Positions 12,190 to 23,014 of a stretch of DNA of 64,000 nt are shown here, piece after piece. The translations under genes were made by a program, and so were the position numbers. The number at the start of each line of letters is the position of its first letter. The first letter of the stretch is position 1. Origin of the DNA: Protaetia brevitarsis (Eukaryota > Arthropoda > Insecta > Coleoptera > Scarabaeidae). The DNA is taken from the NCBI GenBank assembly GCA_004143645.1, contig RXPK01001230.1, positions 1 through 64,000 on the forward strand, in the 5' to 3' direction. A model generated the notes under the pieces. It saw only the letters and a program-made list of their open reading frames with translations, was not told the DNA's origin and ran no database searches.

Positions 12190-12837
12190 ATGTCCACCTG
12201 TCCCTAACTTATGTCCTTTCCTGCCATCGATGAACACCAGCTTTGTTAAGGTCTGCGTTAACTTCCTGTAGCTATGCAGATCTAGGACTGATGCCTCTTC
12301 TTTTTGTTCCTCCTGGCTGCCATTCCAAGATACTGCGGATTACTGTTCCGCAGTATCTTGGCCGTTCACACATGTCCCAACCATTTTATTTTCTGCCTCT
12401 TAATGTGTTTAACCATGTCACCTCCCGTCAGCTCCTTTGTTAATTCATAATTGACTCTTCTTCTGTATTCATTGTTATCAATTTTTATTGGGCCTAATAT
12501 TGTTCTTAGTATTTTTCTTTCTTGTATCCTCAGCTCTTCTCGTTTCTTAGTCATCGTTATTGTCTCTGCAGTGTATAGTACTGTCGATTGTATCATCGTC
12601 TTATAAATCCTCCTTTTTGTTTTCTTTCCCAATATTTTACTTTTTAAGTTTTCTATTTGCTTGATAGGCCTTGTTCATATTGGTTATTCTTTCTTTTATT
12701 TCTGCATCGCTGCTCCCGTCATTTGTTATTTTCACTCTTAAATACTTAAATCTGTTCACCTTTTCAAATGTGTAGTTTCCTATTTTAGCTGAATTATGTT
12801 TACTTTCTCGTTTCGTGCATAGTCTCAAAAGGAACAC
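12190..12837 (-). mobile_element. LINE relic, C-terminal part (RTE-like)
   Basis: On the minus strand two adjoining frames read IGNYTFEKVNRFKYLRVKI, then DAEIKERITNMNKAYQANRK, then KTKRRIYKTMIQSTVLYTAE, then LRIQERKILRTILGP and KIKWLGHV. A further frame adds LEWQPGGTKRRG and LNKAGVHRWQERT, ending near 12190. This order (KYLG box, assembly helix, LYGAETW, RKILR..GP, WLGHV, G..RRGRP, W) is the standard C-terminus of RTE-type endonuclease/RT proteins of insects. Frameshifts mark it as dead, and the palm domain is missing. It abuts a plus-strand LINE end at 12838-12840. A 14-bp perfect inverted repeat (12325-12361) sits inside it. Confidence 0.85.
12325..12361. repeat. 14-bp perfect hairpin inside the LINE
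   Basis: CCAAGATACTGCGG (12325-12338) is followed by a 9-base loop and its exact reverse complement (12348-12361). In the element's coding sense the right arm and loop look like a local inverted duplication rather than ancestral sequence. Confidence 0.9.
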
Positions 12838-12839
12838 AG

Positions 12840-13130
12840 GCCTGAATATCCAAAGATCTACTGAGTAAAGATAGGACGACTGTAAGAATGGTAGTGACTA
12901 ATCACTGCAGATTAAATAGGCATACGTGCAACATAGGCCTGATAGATGATGCCGCTTGCACATTCGGTGTGCCAAAGTGCTGGCCTGGCGAGAACAAGGT
13001 TTCTAGTAATGGGGGTCAAGAACACCACAGCTAGCAACTATATAAGGAATCCGCTTTCGAGGATCATAGTTCTAAATAAGAGGGCAAAATCAGAGAAAGC
13101 GTCTTCTAGGAAAAAGGGATCGCGATAGAT
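12840..13130 (+). mobile_element. RNase H-type LINE relic, ORF2 C-terminus
   Basis: Plus-strand frames read VRMVVTNHCRLNRHTCNIGL then IDDAACTF, matching the LLTGHC.L..HL..IGL...C..C segment after the RNase H of I/LOA/R1-like LINEs. After a frame change they read AGLARTRFLVMGV then YIRNPLSRIIVL (12985-13090), the usual C-A-L-A-R-R...PLS..L end of the protein. Only this C-terminal part remains. It meets the minus-strand RTE-like relic almost exactly at its left end. Confidence 0.75.
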
Positions 13131-16100
13131 CTGAAAAAGTCGCGGTGAAACAGGTTAGTACGCCACTCCAACCCTAATTTAATCTATATGCAATTCAATA
13201 TTTTATAGCCATTGGATCTAAATAATAAACGTGGTAATATATGCCTGATCCTTTCTGACATCCTCCTGAAGACTATGAATGATTAGAAGTAACATCAACA
13301 GGACAACAACGAGATGACAACGCATTTAGTGACTGCCTAAGATAACACATTCCTCGTCACTTCGAAAGAGAAACTCCCTCTAATAAATAAATAAACTGTT
13401 ATTATGGTTATTATTAAAAAGAAATTCTTTTTCTCTTATCCCAAAACTTTTCGTCGTGAAATCTCAATTTTATTTGTATGGCAAATTTAACAAGACACAA
13501 TTTCCTTTAGCATTTGTATTATACCCTAATAAATGCAACATATTTAACTATCTTTATTACCTTTTTCATATTTCTTAGTCTACATCTCATGGCAAAATTA
13601 GTCTTACCAAATTTTATTCTAAACTTTCTTTTCATCGCGAAAACGACGCTGTAACACATTTTTAGTCTGTTGTAATTGATTGTTTCGAACAGTATTTGCC
13701 AGGCATAAATGTATGACGATATTGATTCATTGCATGCTAAAGGTGGAACGCAGTTGATTTCTTCACCTTTCCTATTACAATATGTAAAAGTGGGTATTCC
13801 TGAAAGGTTCAAAATGTCAATCATAGGAAAAAGATATTTAGCACTATGGCTACCTTGGCTCTAATCCTTTGCGTAGGCTTAAGAGGTGGATCTGTCTTTA
13901 TTTCAGTTTTTCCAAACCGCAGATTTTGTATAAAAACATTTATTTGAGTCAAATGTAATCAATATACTAAAATATTATGAAAGTATTATATTTTCACCAC
14001 TATATTAATTTGATCAAATAGATTTCTCAACTGAAAACTATCACAATTTATGCCTTAATAATTATGTACATTCGATAGAAGTATATAAAAGTATTATTTG
14101 AAGTATTGCCATTATTTGCTACCAAAATATAAGTATATTGAACTGATAATACTTACCTACTTAATCTGAACATTTCTACTATTAAAGGGTAATAATTACC
14201 TACTAATGTTGTGTCTGTAACATCAAAGAACCTCGGTAGGGGAAAATTAATAAATAAAGAAATATTGTGTAATTAAATGCATTTACTGTCATACTTTTAG
14301 TTTTACAATGTTTGGGAGAAGTAGCGTATCGAGTACTCCAGGAGTGCGCACGGGATATTGATGAGAGAGGTATGCATATTATGCCGTATCCGTGCATTCG
14401 ACGTGTTCTCGGGATACTTGCCCACTCAATGCCTGGGCCTGGTATCTAGTTCGGACGATCAATTTCAATAGCAATGACATTTGCTGGTATACCTACTGAA
14501 AACTAATAACTAGTAAATATCCTACATATATTTGTTAATGTACACACCTACCATGTTCATATATTATCGACACAATGGCGCTGAACTCTAAATAATATTT
14601 CAAAGTTTTTTAAACCAGTTAAAATCATTAATACTTTAATATAACAGCGTACTGCTGTGAATGATTGTCCAAGCATATAAGTAAAAGAGAAATTAAAAAT
14701 ACAAAATTAATATAGCTAGCTCAGCAAAAATGAATTTAAAAGCGCCGAGAGATTCTTAAATCTCAGAGTAAATTTTTTAAAAATTAATAGTGGGCGTGCA
14801 AAATTACTTTCTTTAAAATCCCCAAAAATTGAAATGGCAGATTCAAAAATAAAAGAAACTTGTGATTTTAAAATGAACATACAATCATTAAATTTATTAA
14901 AAAAAAAAACATTTGAAACATTTACAGGATAATAAAAACCGTGAAATATAAGATTCTGGCAAAAACAAACCTGCATATGATCTACAATTTAAGAAGACAA
15001 TGCAAATCCTTTAGCAAACAAAATGGAAGATTTGTTCCAGAAGATAAATCTCAATCCACAAAAAATATCCACGCGGTCACGAAATTTAAACAAACTAAAT
15101 TTTACACGTGAGAGACAAATATATTTAAATTGAAATTTAATTTTAACAGCACAAAGCTCACTTCACCTTAACCGTGGTGATTAACAATACAATACAAATC
15201 AGCAAAAGAAAACGAAAAATTTAAACTTTTTAACTAAAAACACGAAATCTTCTAGACATTTTACAATAATTACTGATCTAATATTCAAAAGTGTACACAA
15301 TTAAACAAAACAGCAATAATTAAATAAGAGTTCTTTAGATGGAATTAATATCAAAATACCCGAAAAAGATTAAAATTAAATAAATTACCTACATGGTAGC
15401 AAACAAAAATGAAAAACATGTACTTACACGCCATCATTCAAAAGAACTGCCGCCTCCAAGGGATAACATCGTACATATATTCAATTACAATTTCGTGCGA
15501 TAAACGCACAGCGCAACGCAAAGGAAACAACTAGCATATAAACTATATACAGGAGTACGCAAAATGTACAAATAAATGAAATTAGCTATACACAACTGGT
15601 CAAATAAAATGATACAAACAATTAAAAGAATGGTGGAAACTCTATCATTGTTTTGACAAGGCTGATTTGGAATAAACAAAAATACACATTTAAATTTCCG
15701 AAACCCGGGGTGCCATACTATAGCAGTACGTACTTACCTTCGAATATTTTAATGGTCATTATCAACATCATTCATCAGCCTCATTCCATCTCATTCTCTA
15801 AGTAGCTGTGAAACGGCTGGAGTATCCATTTAGGTTTCTTACACTCACAACCAACAACACTGTTCGCTGGTCAATCAAAAAGTGACGCCAAGTAAAAAAC
15901 CCCTAAACCCCCGTGAAAAACAGGGGACCAATGACAGATAAGTTTTAGTGCAATAAATAGTGGGGTAAAATTCGTTTCCAATGTTTCAATATTTTGGTAA
16001 CTTCAATTTGATATTTCGTGTTTTCAGTACAAAACATTTAATAATTTTATATAGTAATTCATTATACCAAACGTATAAGGGATTTTATTTTGAATCTACA

Positions 16101-16939
16101 GACTTTCTCACTATGATTGCATAGATTTATTCCTTGCAACAATAACAATGTTTGTTTAGAGGAAGTATATACTTCAATGGAAATATTTATACTATTTGTT
16201 CTAAGAGTATATTGTGTTTTCAGAGAATATACTCTTATGTTCTAACCAACAAGATTTAGTTCATTTATATAAGTATATTAAGTTTCGATTTCTGAATAAA
16301 TAAAAATATTCAGATTGATAATAGATTTTTTTGTCTGTATATAATCAACTCAATCTTACGTTGGCTTAACACATCTTTTTTCCCAGTGTAGTCTACATTC
16401 AGATCCACTCCAATTTACCATCAAAGGCTATTTTGCGCTGTGTCACCATGCTATCTCTGCATAGGTGATGGTAGAAAGTGTTGCTGTCAGTTGAAGTCAA
16501 GACTTTGGGTTGGTCTCAAGAATATTTAAAATATCTTCGATAAACTCATGAGAAAAGCTTCTTCCATGCCATTAATTGTGAACACCTCGTCATTGGTGTT
16601 TTGAGGTGCATAATCGCCTATAATGTATGATATATTAGTTAGACGTATACAGAATTTAGGTTACTAAGAAAACCTTCGTCGGATTTTGTTTTTCTTTTCA
16701 TTACTTACGACGATGATTTTGTCATACAGTTATAAAGATCTTGTTCTCCTCTGCATCTTTTCCAATTCACTGCATATTGAATTATCCATCGACAAAGGTA
16801 GATATTTTCGATATTTCCCCTATGTAGTTTTACGTTTGCGTCCTTTCTTTTGTTCTATTTCTTTTTTTTATCGTAAATATTCTGTTGTCTTCGTCGTAAA
16901 TGGAACGGTTATTGTTTTTGTTTTCTTTTTTTTATCGTT
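13131..16939. other. unassigned AT-rich DNA
   Basis: No recognised protein. The minus-strand frame of 101 codons at 13519-13824 (MIDILNLSGIPTFTYC at its start, basic at its end) is uninterrupted but matches nothing I know. At 16202-16237 a 12-bp perfect inverted repeat with a 12-base loop occurs. Around 16390-16640 the minus strand gives scattered LINE-like words, too weak to call. Confidence 0.45.
16202..16237. repeat. 12-bp perfect inverted repeat
   Basis: TAAGAGTATATT at 16202-16213 is repeated in reverse complement at 16226-16237, separated by 12 bases. It could be the core of a small fold-back element or chance in AT-rich DNA. Confidence 0.6.
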
Positions 16940-17215
16940 TCCGAACCACGTCGACCTCTCCATTTCACGGTGCTGCACCTACGAAGAGACGCCGGCGGCA
17001 ACGAACGTGTATAGCAGAACTTATACTTACACAATACACTCGCGAGCGCACCGACACGTTCTCGGGAAGCGTCGCAGCGCAAGTTTTCCGCGTACAACCG
17101 TAGTACAGTCATCGACTAGTTCGGCGCAGCGCTCTCTACTCCTTATTCCAACTTCCGCTCTGTATGCAGACCAATCTGTTTTCGGCCAGAGATCTGGGTG
17201 CTCATGCATAGTAAT
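16940..17215. promoter_or_regulatory. GC- and CpG-rich patch, possible promoter or first exon
   Basis: About 270 bases have many CG dinucleotides, unlike the AT-rich, CpG-poor surroundings. In insects such unmethylated patches often mark promoters or first exons. Overlapping frames exist on both strands (the plus frame 16686-17222 has 178 codons), but the first half of that frame is T-rich and hydrophobic while the second half is of quite different composition, so it is not a convincing gene. No TATA box or splice site was established. Confidence 0.2.
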
Positions 17216-17559
17216 GAATTAGGTTCCCAGGGCGAATTAAAATTAAAGGGTCGGATTCTTCGGAAGTTTGCTATATTTAGTGCGACGATTTCGACATGCA
17301 AATTAAATACGAGAACAAATGGGAAATCGATACAGAAACTGGTGGAAAAATCGCAGCCGCGGTAGTAAAACCCACGGACCGTCTACTGTCACACAAAGTG
17401 CATTTCATGACTGAGTTAGCTAATGGTATGTATAAGGTGGATACATTTTATCTTTCGCGTGAGTTCGGTTCCGTTTGTTGGTTCTTTAAGCGATGCCTTG
17501 AAACTAAATGGAATTTCACGCACATCATATACTTTTTTCTTGGGAGCCGTCTAAGTTGG
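17216..17559. other. unassigned, one 101-codon frame
   Basis: The plus-strand frame 17296-17601 starts MQIKYENKWEIDTETGGKI and is unrecognised. Its 3' part overlaps the end of the minus-strand LINE relic, so at least that part is a shadow. No other signal seen. Confidence 0.3.
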
Positions 17560-18105
17560 GGTCTTCAGAAGCACTGCACCATCTTGACTTCTGGTGTTTA
17601 GTATCCTAGTTCTTTTACCCATAAATTATACCAGACATTCCAGTATTCTAATACCTTGTACCTGTATCCTCTGGCTTCATTTTTGGCTTGCCAAAAATTG
17701 TTTGTCTTGAGAGGTAATGTGTTCTCTATCATCCCATTAAACAATCTGCAGTTGTTCTTTATAGTATTGATCCCAATTTACTGTACGGGTCTTTTCAGTG
17801 TACAATGTCCTATTAGAAAACTTCTTACGGTACAGAAACGATTCCTACTTAGCTGCAGTAGTTCTTTGGTCTTCTTTTTTTGACGGTTCCTTAATAATGG
17901 TACTTCCATGAATTTGGCTGGTTGTATTATTGCAGTGTTCTCTATGTTTTTCTATAACCCATCTTTTTACATACTCTGGTTCTGTGTTTTGGACACTCCT
18001 AGAACAAGTTCTGGGCCTTTATATAAAGTCGATGTTCCTGTTCTTGCCGACTCATCGCCTTTTCGTTTCAGCCGATTGCCGCATATCCGGGCACCCACAG
18101 TAAAA
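17560..18105 (-). mobile_element. RNase H-bearing LINE relic, RNase H end to C-terminus
   Basis: Minus-strand reading gives, near 18030-18095, a degraded WVPG.....GN box followed by DESARTGTSTLYKGPELVLG, the last RNase H motif and its exit, then VSKTQNQ. Next come ELLQLSRNRFCTVRSFLIGH then CTLKRPV (near 17795-17870), the conserved LL.L.R..LR...LLTGHC.L segment, and CRLFN with a damaged Cys/His region near 17745. The tail reads KNEARGYRYKVLEY near 17650-17690. Order and residues fit the C-terminal third of ORF2 of an I/LOA/jockey-like element. Several stops and frame changes are present. Confidence 0.75.
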
Positions 18106-18609
18106 TGACTTGATTGCTGTCTGTTAAGCTACAATAGGTTCAATACATTCCCAAACTAGACTTTATAGCATAAGTAGTAGATATTACAGCGGTGCTTCTA
18201 ATGCACATTGCAATGCCACACTGCTAACATTAATGTAATATCAAGTATTGACTTTGCGAAAGGTACATAGCAGTTCTATAAGAACCTAAATCCCTTTGAT
18301 CTCCCTAACATCCCAATTACCGAGTATAGCAGTAGAATCTAATCTTAAGAATAGTTATGGAAAAGTAAGGGATGTCTAGGTTATTTTTGGTACTGTTTAT
18401 TTCTAAATGAAATATTATAAATAGTATATTACATGCGAGGTGGAAGATGTTTGATTACAGTGGAGGGATCACGTTGACTCTCACGTCAGATTTCGACACT
18501 GGAATGAAATTTCTACCGACTATTTTATTCACAATCATGTTAAATTGAATTACATTATAAAACTGTAAATAAAGCAACTACTGGCAACTACTATATATTG
18601 TAATGTAAT
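18106..18609. other. unassigned AT-rich DNA
   Basis: Nothing recognisable lies between the LINE relic and the start of the gypsy RNase H segment. The upstream RT domain of the gypsy pol is not visible here, so that element is truncated or too decayed to see. Confidence 0.5.
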
Positions 18610-19140
18610 ATTAGATCTTATGAGGCAAAAGGGGGCGTATTGTCACAATTTTATGGTGGAAAAGAGTTTCCTATTGCATTTGTATCAAGGAAATCGAATA
18701 GCGCACAGTTGAATTATACTATTTTAGATAAAGAATTTTACGCTATTATTTATTGTATAATTAAATTAAAATTTTATTTATTTGGAAATTATTTTAAAAT
18801 TCAAAGAGATAATGTTGCTTTAACTACTATTCTCAAGACAAGAATTATTGATAATAATAGAATTTATAGGTGATATTTATTTATTCAAAATATAAATTTG
18901 ATATTGACCATATCCGAGGAAAAAATTATATTGTGGCTGATTATCTTTCGAGGTCTGCTTCCGCTGAAGTTAAGAAAAGGTATTTTATAAATGGAAATTT
19001 TATAGAAAAATCTGATTTACATGATATTTCAAATATTATGAAACAACAGAATTTAAATGAAGGAGTAAATAAGATGATATCTAAATTAAAATTGGAAAAA
19101 GAAAATAAATATTATTTTATGAAAGAATTTATTGCATAAA
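18610..19140 (+). mobile_element. Ty3/gypsy pol relic, RNase H domain
   Basis: Two adjoining frames read GGVLSQFYGGKEFPIAFVSR, then NSAQLNYTILDKEFYAIIYC, then KFYLFGNYFKIQRDN, and after a frame change YKFDIDHIRGKNYIVADYLS. This is the RNase H of a Ty3/gypsy retrotransposon: the catalytic glutamate block NY..LDKE..AI, the F...D..AL box (with RDN for the usual TDH), and the final IRG..N.VAD.LSR motif. The following lysine-rich stretch to 19139 is the linker to the integrase. The integrase resumes at 20779, so the element is interrupted by about 1.6 kb of other elements. Confidence 0.85.
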
Positions 19141-19192
19141 AGATTAAGAAATGTTGAAAGTTCTTTATTTGGCAAATGTGTATACATGTATA

Positions 19193-20145
19193 TAACAATT
19201 TGAAAAAAGATGAAAAGGTAATATATATTCAGTACATGTACACAGTAATAAAGAAGGCAAAACCAAAAATGAAACAACTAAAATTGTGATATTGGAAATG
19301 AAACCCACCAGTATAGCAGAGTTGATGTATGCGATGATATGGTATATTGGCAGAAAACGAAGAAAACCTGCAACATATATAAACATCTTAAAATGAAGAA
19401 CTTATAAAATCAATATGAAATAAATACAGAAAAGACAAAGAGTATGATTGTGGCAAAAGAAGAAAAACAAAACATAACATTAAAATAAACGGACAATAAT
19501 TGAACAGGTCAACGAATACAAGTACTCGGACGATATATTGCAGCCAATGGAAAGAAGAGAAAGAAATAGATGAAAGGAGTAAGAAGGGTGGAAGAATATA
19601 TAATACGATGAAAAATCATTCCTAGGAAAAAAAGAGTGCAAAAGAACATGAAAGTCGACGTAATAAATAAAATAGTAAGCGCAATGCTGATGTACAGCTG
19701 CGAATCCTGGACGCTGACCAAAAACATAAATCCAAAATTAACGCATGGATATGAGATTCCTAAGAAAAGTAGAAATAAAAGAGAAGAGGTAGAATCAGGA
19801 ATGAGAAAATAAGGGAAGACTTGGGAGAATGACACCAATACGAACGAAAATAGAAGAAGGACAGCTAAGATAGTATGGACACATTTTCGGAATGTCAGAA
19901 GAAAGAATAACTAAGAAAATTTATGAAACTAAAACATTTGGGAAAAATACAAAGAGAAGACAGAAGAACATGGAACGATGAGATAAGGGAAGCATTAACC
20001 GAGAGAGAAATGAATTGGCATGAGGTAAGAGAAATGACAAAAAGACGGAAAAGTGGAGAGAGAAGATAAGGGCAAGAAATTAACCTCAAACTCGAATAAC
20101 CTTACACCTAACGGTAGAAAGGTTTTTAAAGAGATTAAAAAAAAA
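19193..20145 (+). mobile_element. RTE-like LINE C-terminal fragment inserted in the gypsy element
   Basis: Plus-strand frames read NTEKTKSMIVAKEEK near 19415-19460, then KEIDERSKKGG, MLMYSCESWTLTKN near 19690-19730, MRFLRKVEIKEKR, and IEEGQLR, YGHI, MSEERITKKIYETK near 19845-19930, followed by MNWHEVREMTK. This is the RTE-type C-terminus (EKTKVM, LYG.E.W, R.LRK, LRW.GH, tail). It ends in a lysine-rich then A-rich run at 20136-20145. The 9-mer ACATGTATA occurs just before (19184-19192) and just after (20146-20154), a possible target-site duplication, although this word is partly palindromic. Multiple frameshifts. Confidence 0.7.
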
Positions 20146-20269
20146 ACATGTATACAGTCATGTCTCGGTCCGCTGTTGCTTCCGCTCTCTGTCCTCATCC
20201 AAGGTAGCTGACCTGCCTCGCCTCGGACTAGCGGGTATCGAGAGCGATTTTGTAGGTGTAGCATCCGTC

Positions 20270-20740
20270 AACTTTTCGGTTTTATATCTTGTGTTGCATT
20301 ATCATGGTTTTTATTGTTTTTTGAATTTGATGTTTGTCAAGTCTTTAATTTCTTTTGGTAGTTTTATTGTTTCACTTTTTGTGAGTTTGTTGCTAGTAGT
20401 TTTTTTAGTTCTTAAATGAGAGCGTCTTCTTATATTGTGTGTGTATTTCTGTGTTTTTTATTAGTCTAGAGTCAGTTTTTACCATTTTCTTTTCTATTTT
20501 ATGTATTAACGTCATATTATTTAGTTGTATGATTTGTTGTATATTCAGTTCCTGTGTTTTTGTATATATTTCTGCAGTTGGTGTTCTTCTCTCCATGCTA
20601 TAAAGTATTTCAGTATCTTATTTCGTTGTCTTTGTAATTTATTTAAGTTTTTGTTGCTTGTGTGGCTCCATATATTTATTAGGTAGTTTATGTTGGATGT
20701 GAATATAGAATGGTATATTGATTTCCTCATATGTAACGGT
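20270..20740 (-). mobile_element. LINE C-terminal fragment (CR1/jockey-like) inserted in the gypsy element
   Basis: Minus-strand frames read RKSIYHSIFTSNINYLINIW near 20670-20730, then NLNKLQRQRNKILKYF, then TPTAEIYTKTQELNIQQI, and near 20320-20400 KLPKEIKDLTNIKFKK. The order (K..Y...I.S...Y.I.IW, then LQ..QNK.L, a Leu/Ile-rich helix and a K-rich LP.EI..L....FKK end) is the usual C-terminus of CR1/L2/jockey-type ORF2. It is opposite in strand to the RTE-like piece that adjoins it and, with it, separates the gypsy RNase H from its integrase. Confidence 0.7.
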
Positions 20741-21236
20741 AATATGTTTCTTATTTTACTTATCTTACTATTGTTGTTGTGTTTCTTTTTATTAGGCTGC
20801 GAAATACAGAGTTAATAGTTTTACCAAAAGATTACAAGGAAATATTAAAATATTTACACTATATTTTTGGACATATAGGTAGAAAATTATTTTTAATATT
20901 TAGGGAAAGGTATGTGAGTAAAATTGATTATAGAATATGTAAATCTTTGATTAATACATGCCACATATGTCAACTAGCTAAACATAAGAATTTTACACCT
21001 TCTTCTGAGATTAAGGTTATTACAACTAGTACCATGTTACATCTAATTTCCATTGATTATATACAAAATTTAATACCGAGAAGAGGATATAAAAATATTC
21101 TGGTTATATTTGATAATTTTACTAAATTAGTACGACTATTCCTAACATGAAAAACTAATGGTTTTATCTGTTATAAGATGTCTTTAGATATATTTTAATG
21201 AAATTGAAGTGCCTAAAAGAATATTAATAATGATAA

Positions 21237-21317
21237 AGATTTACTTCAAGTAAAATAAGATACTAACAAACCCATCAAACACTTATTACACCTAGCATTG
21301 AACTAGCACAACTTTGA
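21237..21317 (+). repeat. 81-bp direct repeat, copy 1
   Basis: This copy covers the DFTSSK residues of the integrase and the bases after it. Copy 2 lies 274 bases further on and differs at six positions. Confidence 0.9.
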
Positions 21318-21510
21318 CACTAGGACACAATAGACCTCTTATGTCGCAGTGTAACATCATCCTTCCCCCATACCCTATGCACAGAGAATTATAATATAAT
21401 GTATGTAACAATAATCCAGGTTTAGCAAAAGTTGAAATAATTAACATTTTATTTTTATTGTCAGAAAAAGAAGACATTTAATCATTACATGTGACTTCAT
21501 GACGCACCTT

Positions 21511-21591
21511 AGATTTACTTCAAGTAAAATAAGATGCTAACAAACCCATTAAACACTTGTTATACCTAGCATTGAATTAGCAGAACTTTGA
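21511..21591 (+). repeat. 81-bp direct repeat, copy 2
   Basis: Second copy of the repeat inside the gypsy integrase. The 193 bases between the copies match nothing else I could identify. Both a local tandem duplication of 274 bp and an insertion followed by gene conversion would give this arrangement. Confidence 0.9.
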
Positions 21592-21700
21592 ACATTAAAC
21601 GTATTTAAAGAACAGAAATGATGAAAGAGAGTTCCTAGAATTAGTGAAAATGTGTTCTTGTTTTTTTCTGTATCAATGTTCTTTCTTGGGGCACGATCAC

Positions 21701-23014
21701 ATACCAATTTAATTGGCATAATAAACTAATAAAGATACTAGTGAGGCCTAACACATCAAGTTATGTATTCTACTAACAACTACTACATAACAAACTGAAA
21801 TAAATCAATACTTAGAGCGAAAAATAGCTCCAAAACTGTTTTATGGAATGATTTCCGTATGCTCCGAATATAACAAACATTTGATTTAAACTGATTTAAA
21901 CTACTTCAAAATAATTCAGATTTTTGTTGTTTTGTGTCAGAGTAGAGCTTTATATTTCACCTACACTTCACCAAGCTTTAGTTTGCTTTTGTGCTTGCGC
22001 TACATAAACTTATTTACCTGTTAACGAAGTTTAACTTCAATCGACCTGTCCTATCCTCTTAAATCGCTTTATTCTAGCGGTACGAAGATTCAATAAACAA
22101 CACCTCTTACAATTATCCGCCTGGGCACTTTCGCATCCCTTCAATACAAAATTCAGGAGAGAAACTTGCCTCGCAGTCCATTAGAAGACCTGAGATCTAT
22201 CAGGTAAGCGATTTTACTGTAAGAAGCCTGAATGGATAAAAGGATCGGACGCTGTTTTAATAATGAAATCGTGGCGCTTGAGGTTAAACGCCAGTTCCTC
22301 TAAATAAATTTTCTTTGTCGGAGAAACGTTACCTGTGAAAGGAAAGGCTCATATTAATAATGCAAGTTTCAAAGAAACCATAGAACTGCTACAAAATAAG
22401 CTTTTCATAGTCGCAATTTAATGATTTACTTAAAAGGGCTGTTTGGCAAAATGTCAGAGGTAATTTTGATTGGAAAAGTGTTGAATTATCGATCTTCCTG
22501 ATATGTTGAGAATCTTCAGCCAAAAATACGAATATAAATTACAGCCAGAAATTTTAGTCATCTCATCACTCATCGCCTGTGGGATTAAAAGGCCACCTCG
22601 AATATCAAAGTTAATACAAATCCCATAAGTGCCAGTGTTAATTAAAATATTTTATAAAAAAATAATTTGTCATATCCCAGACTAGAAATCTTAACATGGA
22701 TTTTCCCCATTGAAGCGATTGGCTTCCACAGGGCTTCCAATTCCAGTCCCGTTTCCGGTTTTTGATCTGTCAAAAAAACCATTTCCAAACCATCATCACC
22801 AAATGAAGATGAGGGAGGTCTAGAAGATATTCCGTTGCTGCTTTAGGACTGGGTTTCATCGCTTCTGTTATTCCTAAACATGCATGCCTCTATATCTTAA
22901 GTTCAGTTACAGCATCAGATCACCATGATATATGCCTGGTACGTCATATTAAATCCTAGCCCCGATACTTTTTCATGAGCTCTTCTAACTAGTGCTATTG
23001 ATATCTGATAAACT
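21701..23014. other. unassigned AT-rich DNA
   Basis: No coding motif was recognised. The beginning may include the decayed end of the gypsy element or its LTR, but no matching LTR pair was found. Confidence 0.5.

Larger units (their letters stand above)
20779..21700 (+). mobile_element. Ty3/gypsy pol relic, integrase
   Basis: The 123-codon frame reads LIVLPKDYKEILKYLHYIFG then HIGRKLFLIF, and C.....NTCHICQLAKHK: the HH-CC zinc finger of a retroviral-type integrase (H...GH then C-x2-C). HLISIDYIQNLIPRRGYKNI follows, carrying the first catalytic aspartate, then LVIFDNFTKL. After a stop, EVPKRILIDNDKDFTSSK near 21205-21255 supplies the second aspartate. Beyond it the sequence is disturbed by an 81-bp duplication (21237-21317 and 21511-21591). 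Later words such as TLNVFKEQK near 21590-21630 suggest the domain continues past the repeat. It matches the RNase H segment at 18.6 kb in strand and order. Confidence 0.85.

Noticed and set aside
16686..17222. 178-codon plus-strand frame, one of the three longest in the window
   Set aside because: Its first half comes from T-rich DNA and its second half from a GC-rich patch with open frames on both strands; no domain or conserved motif is visible.
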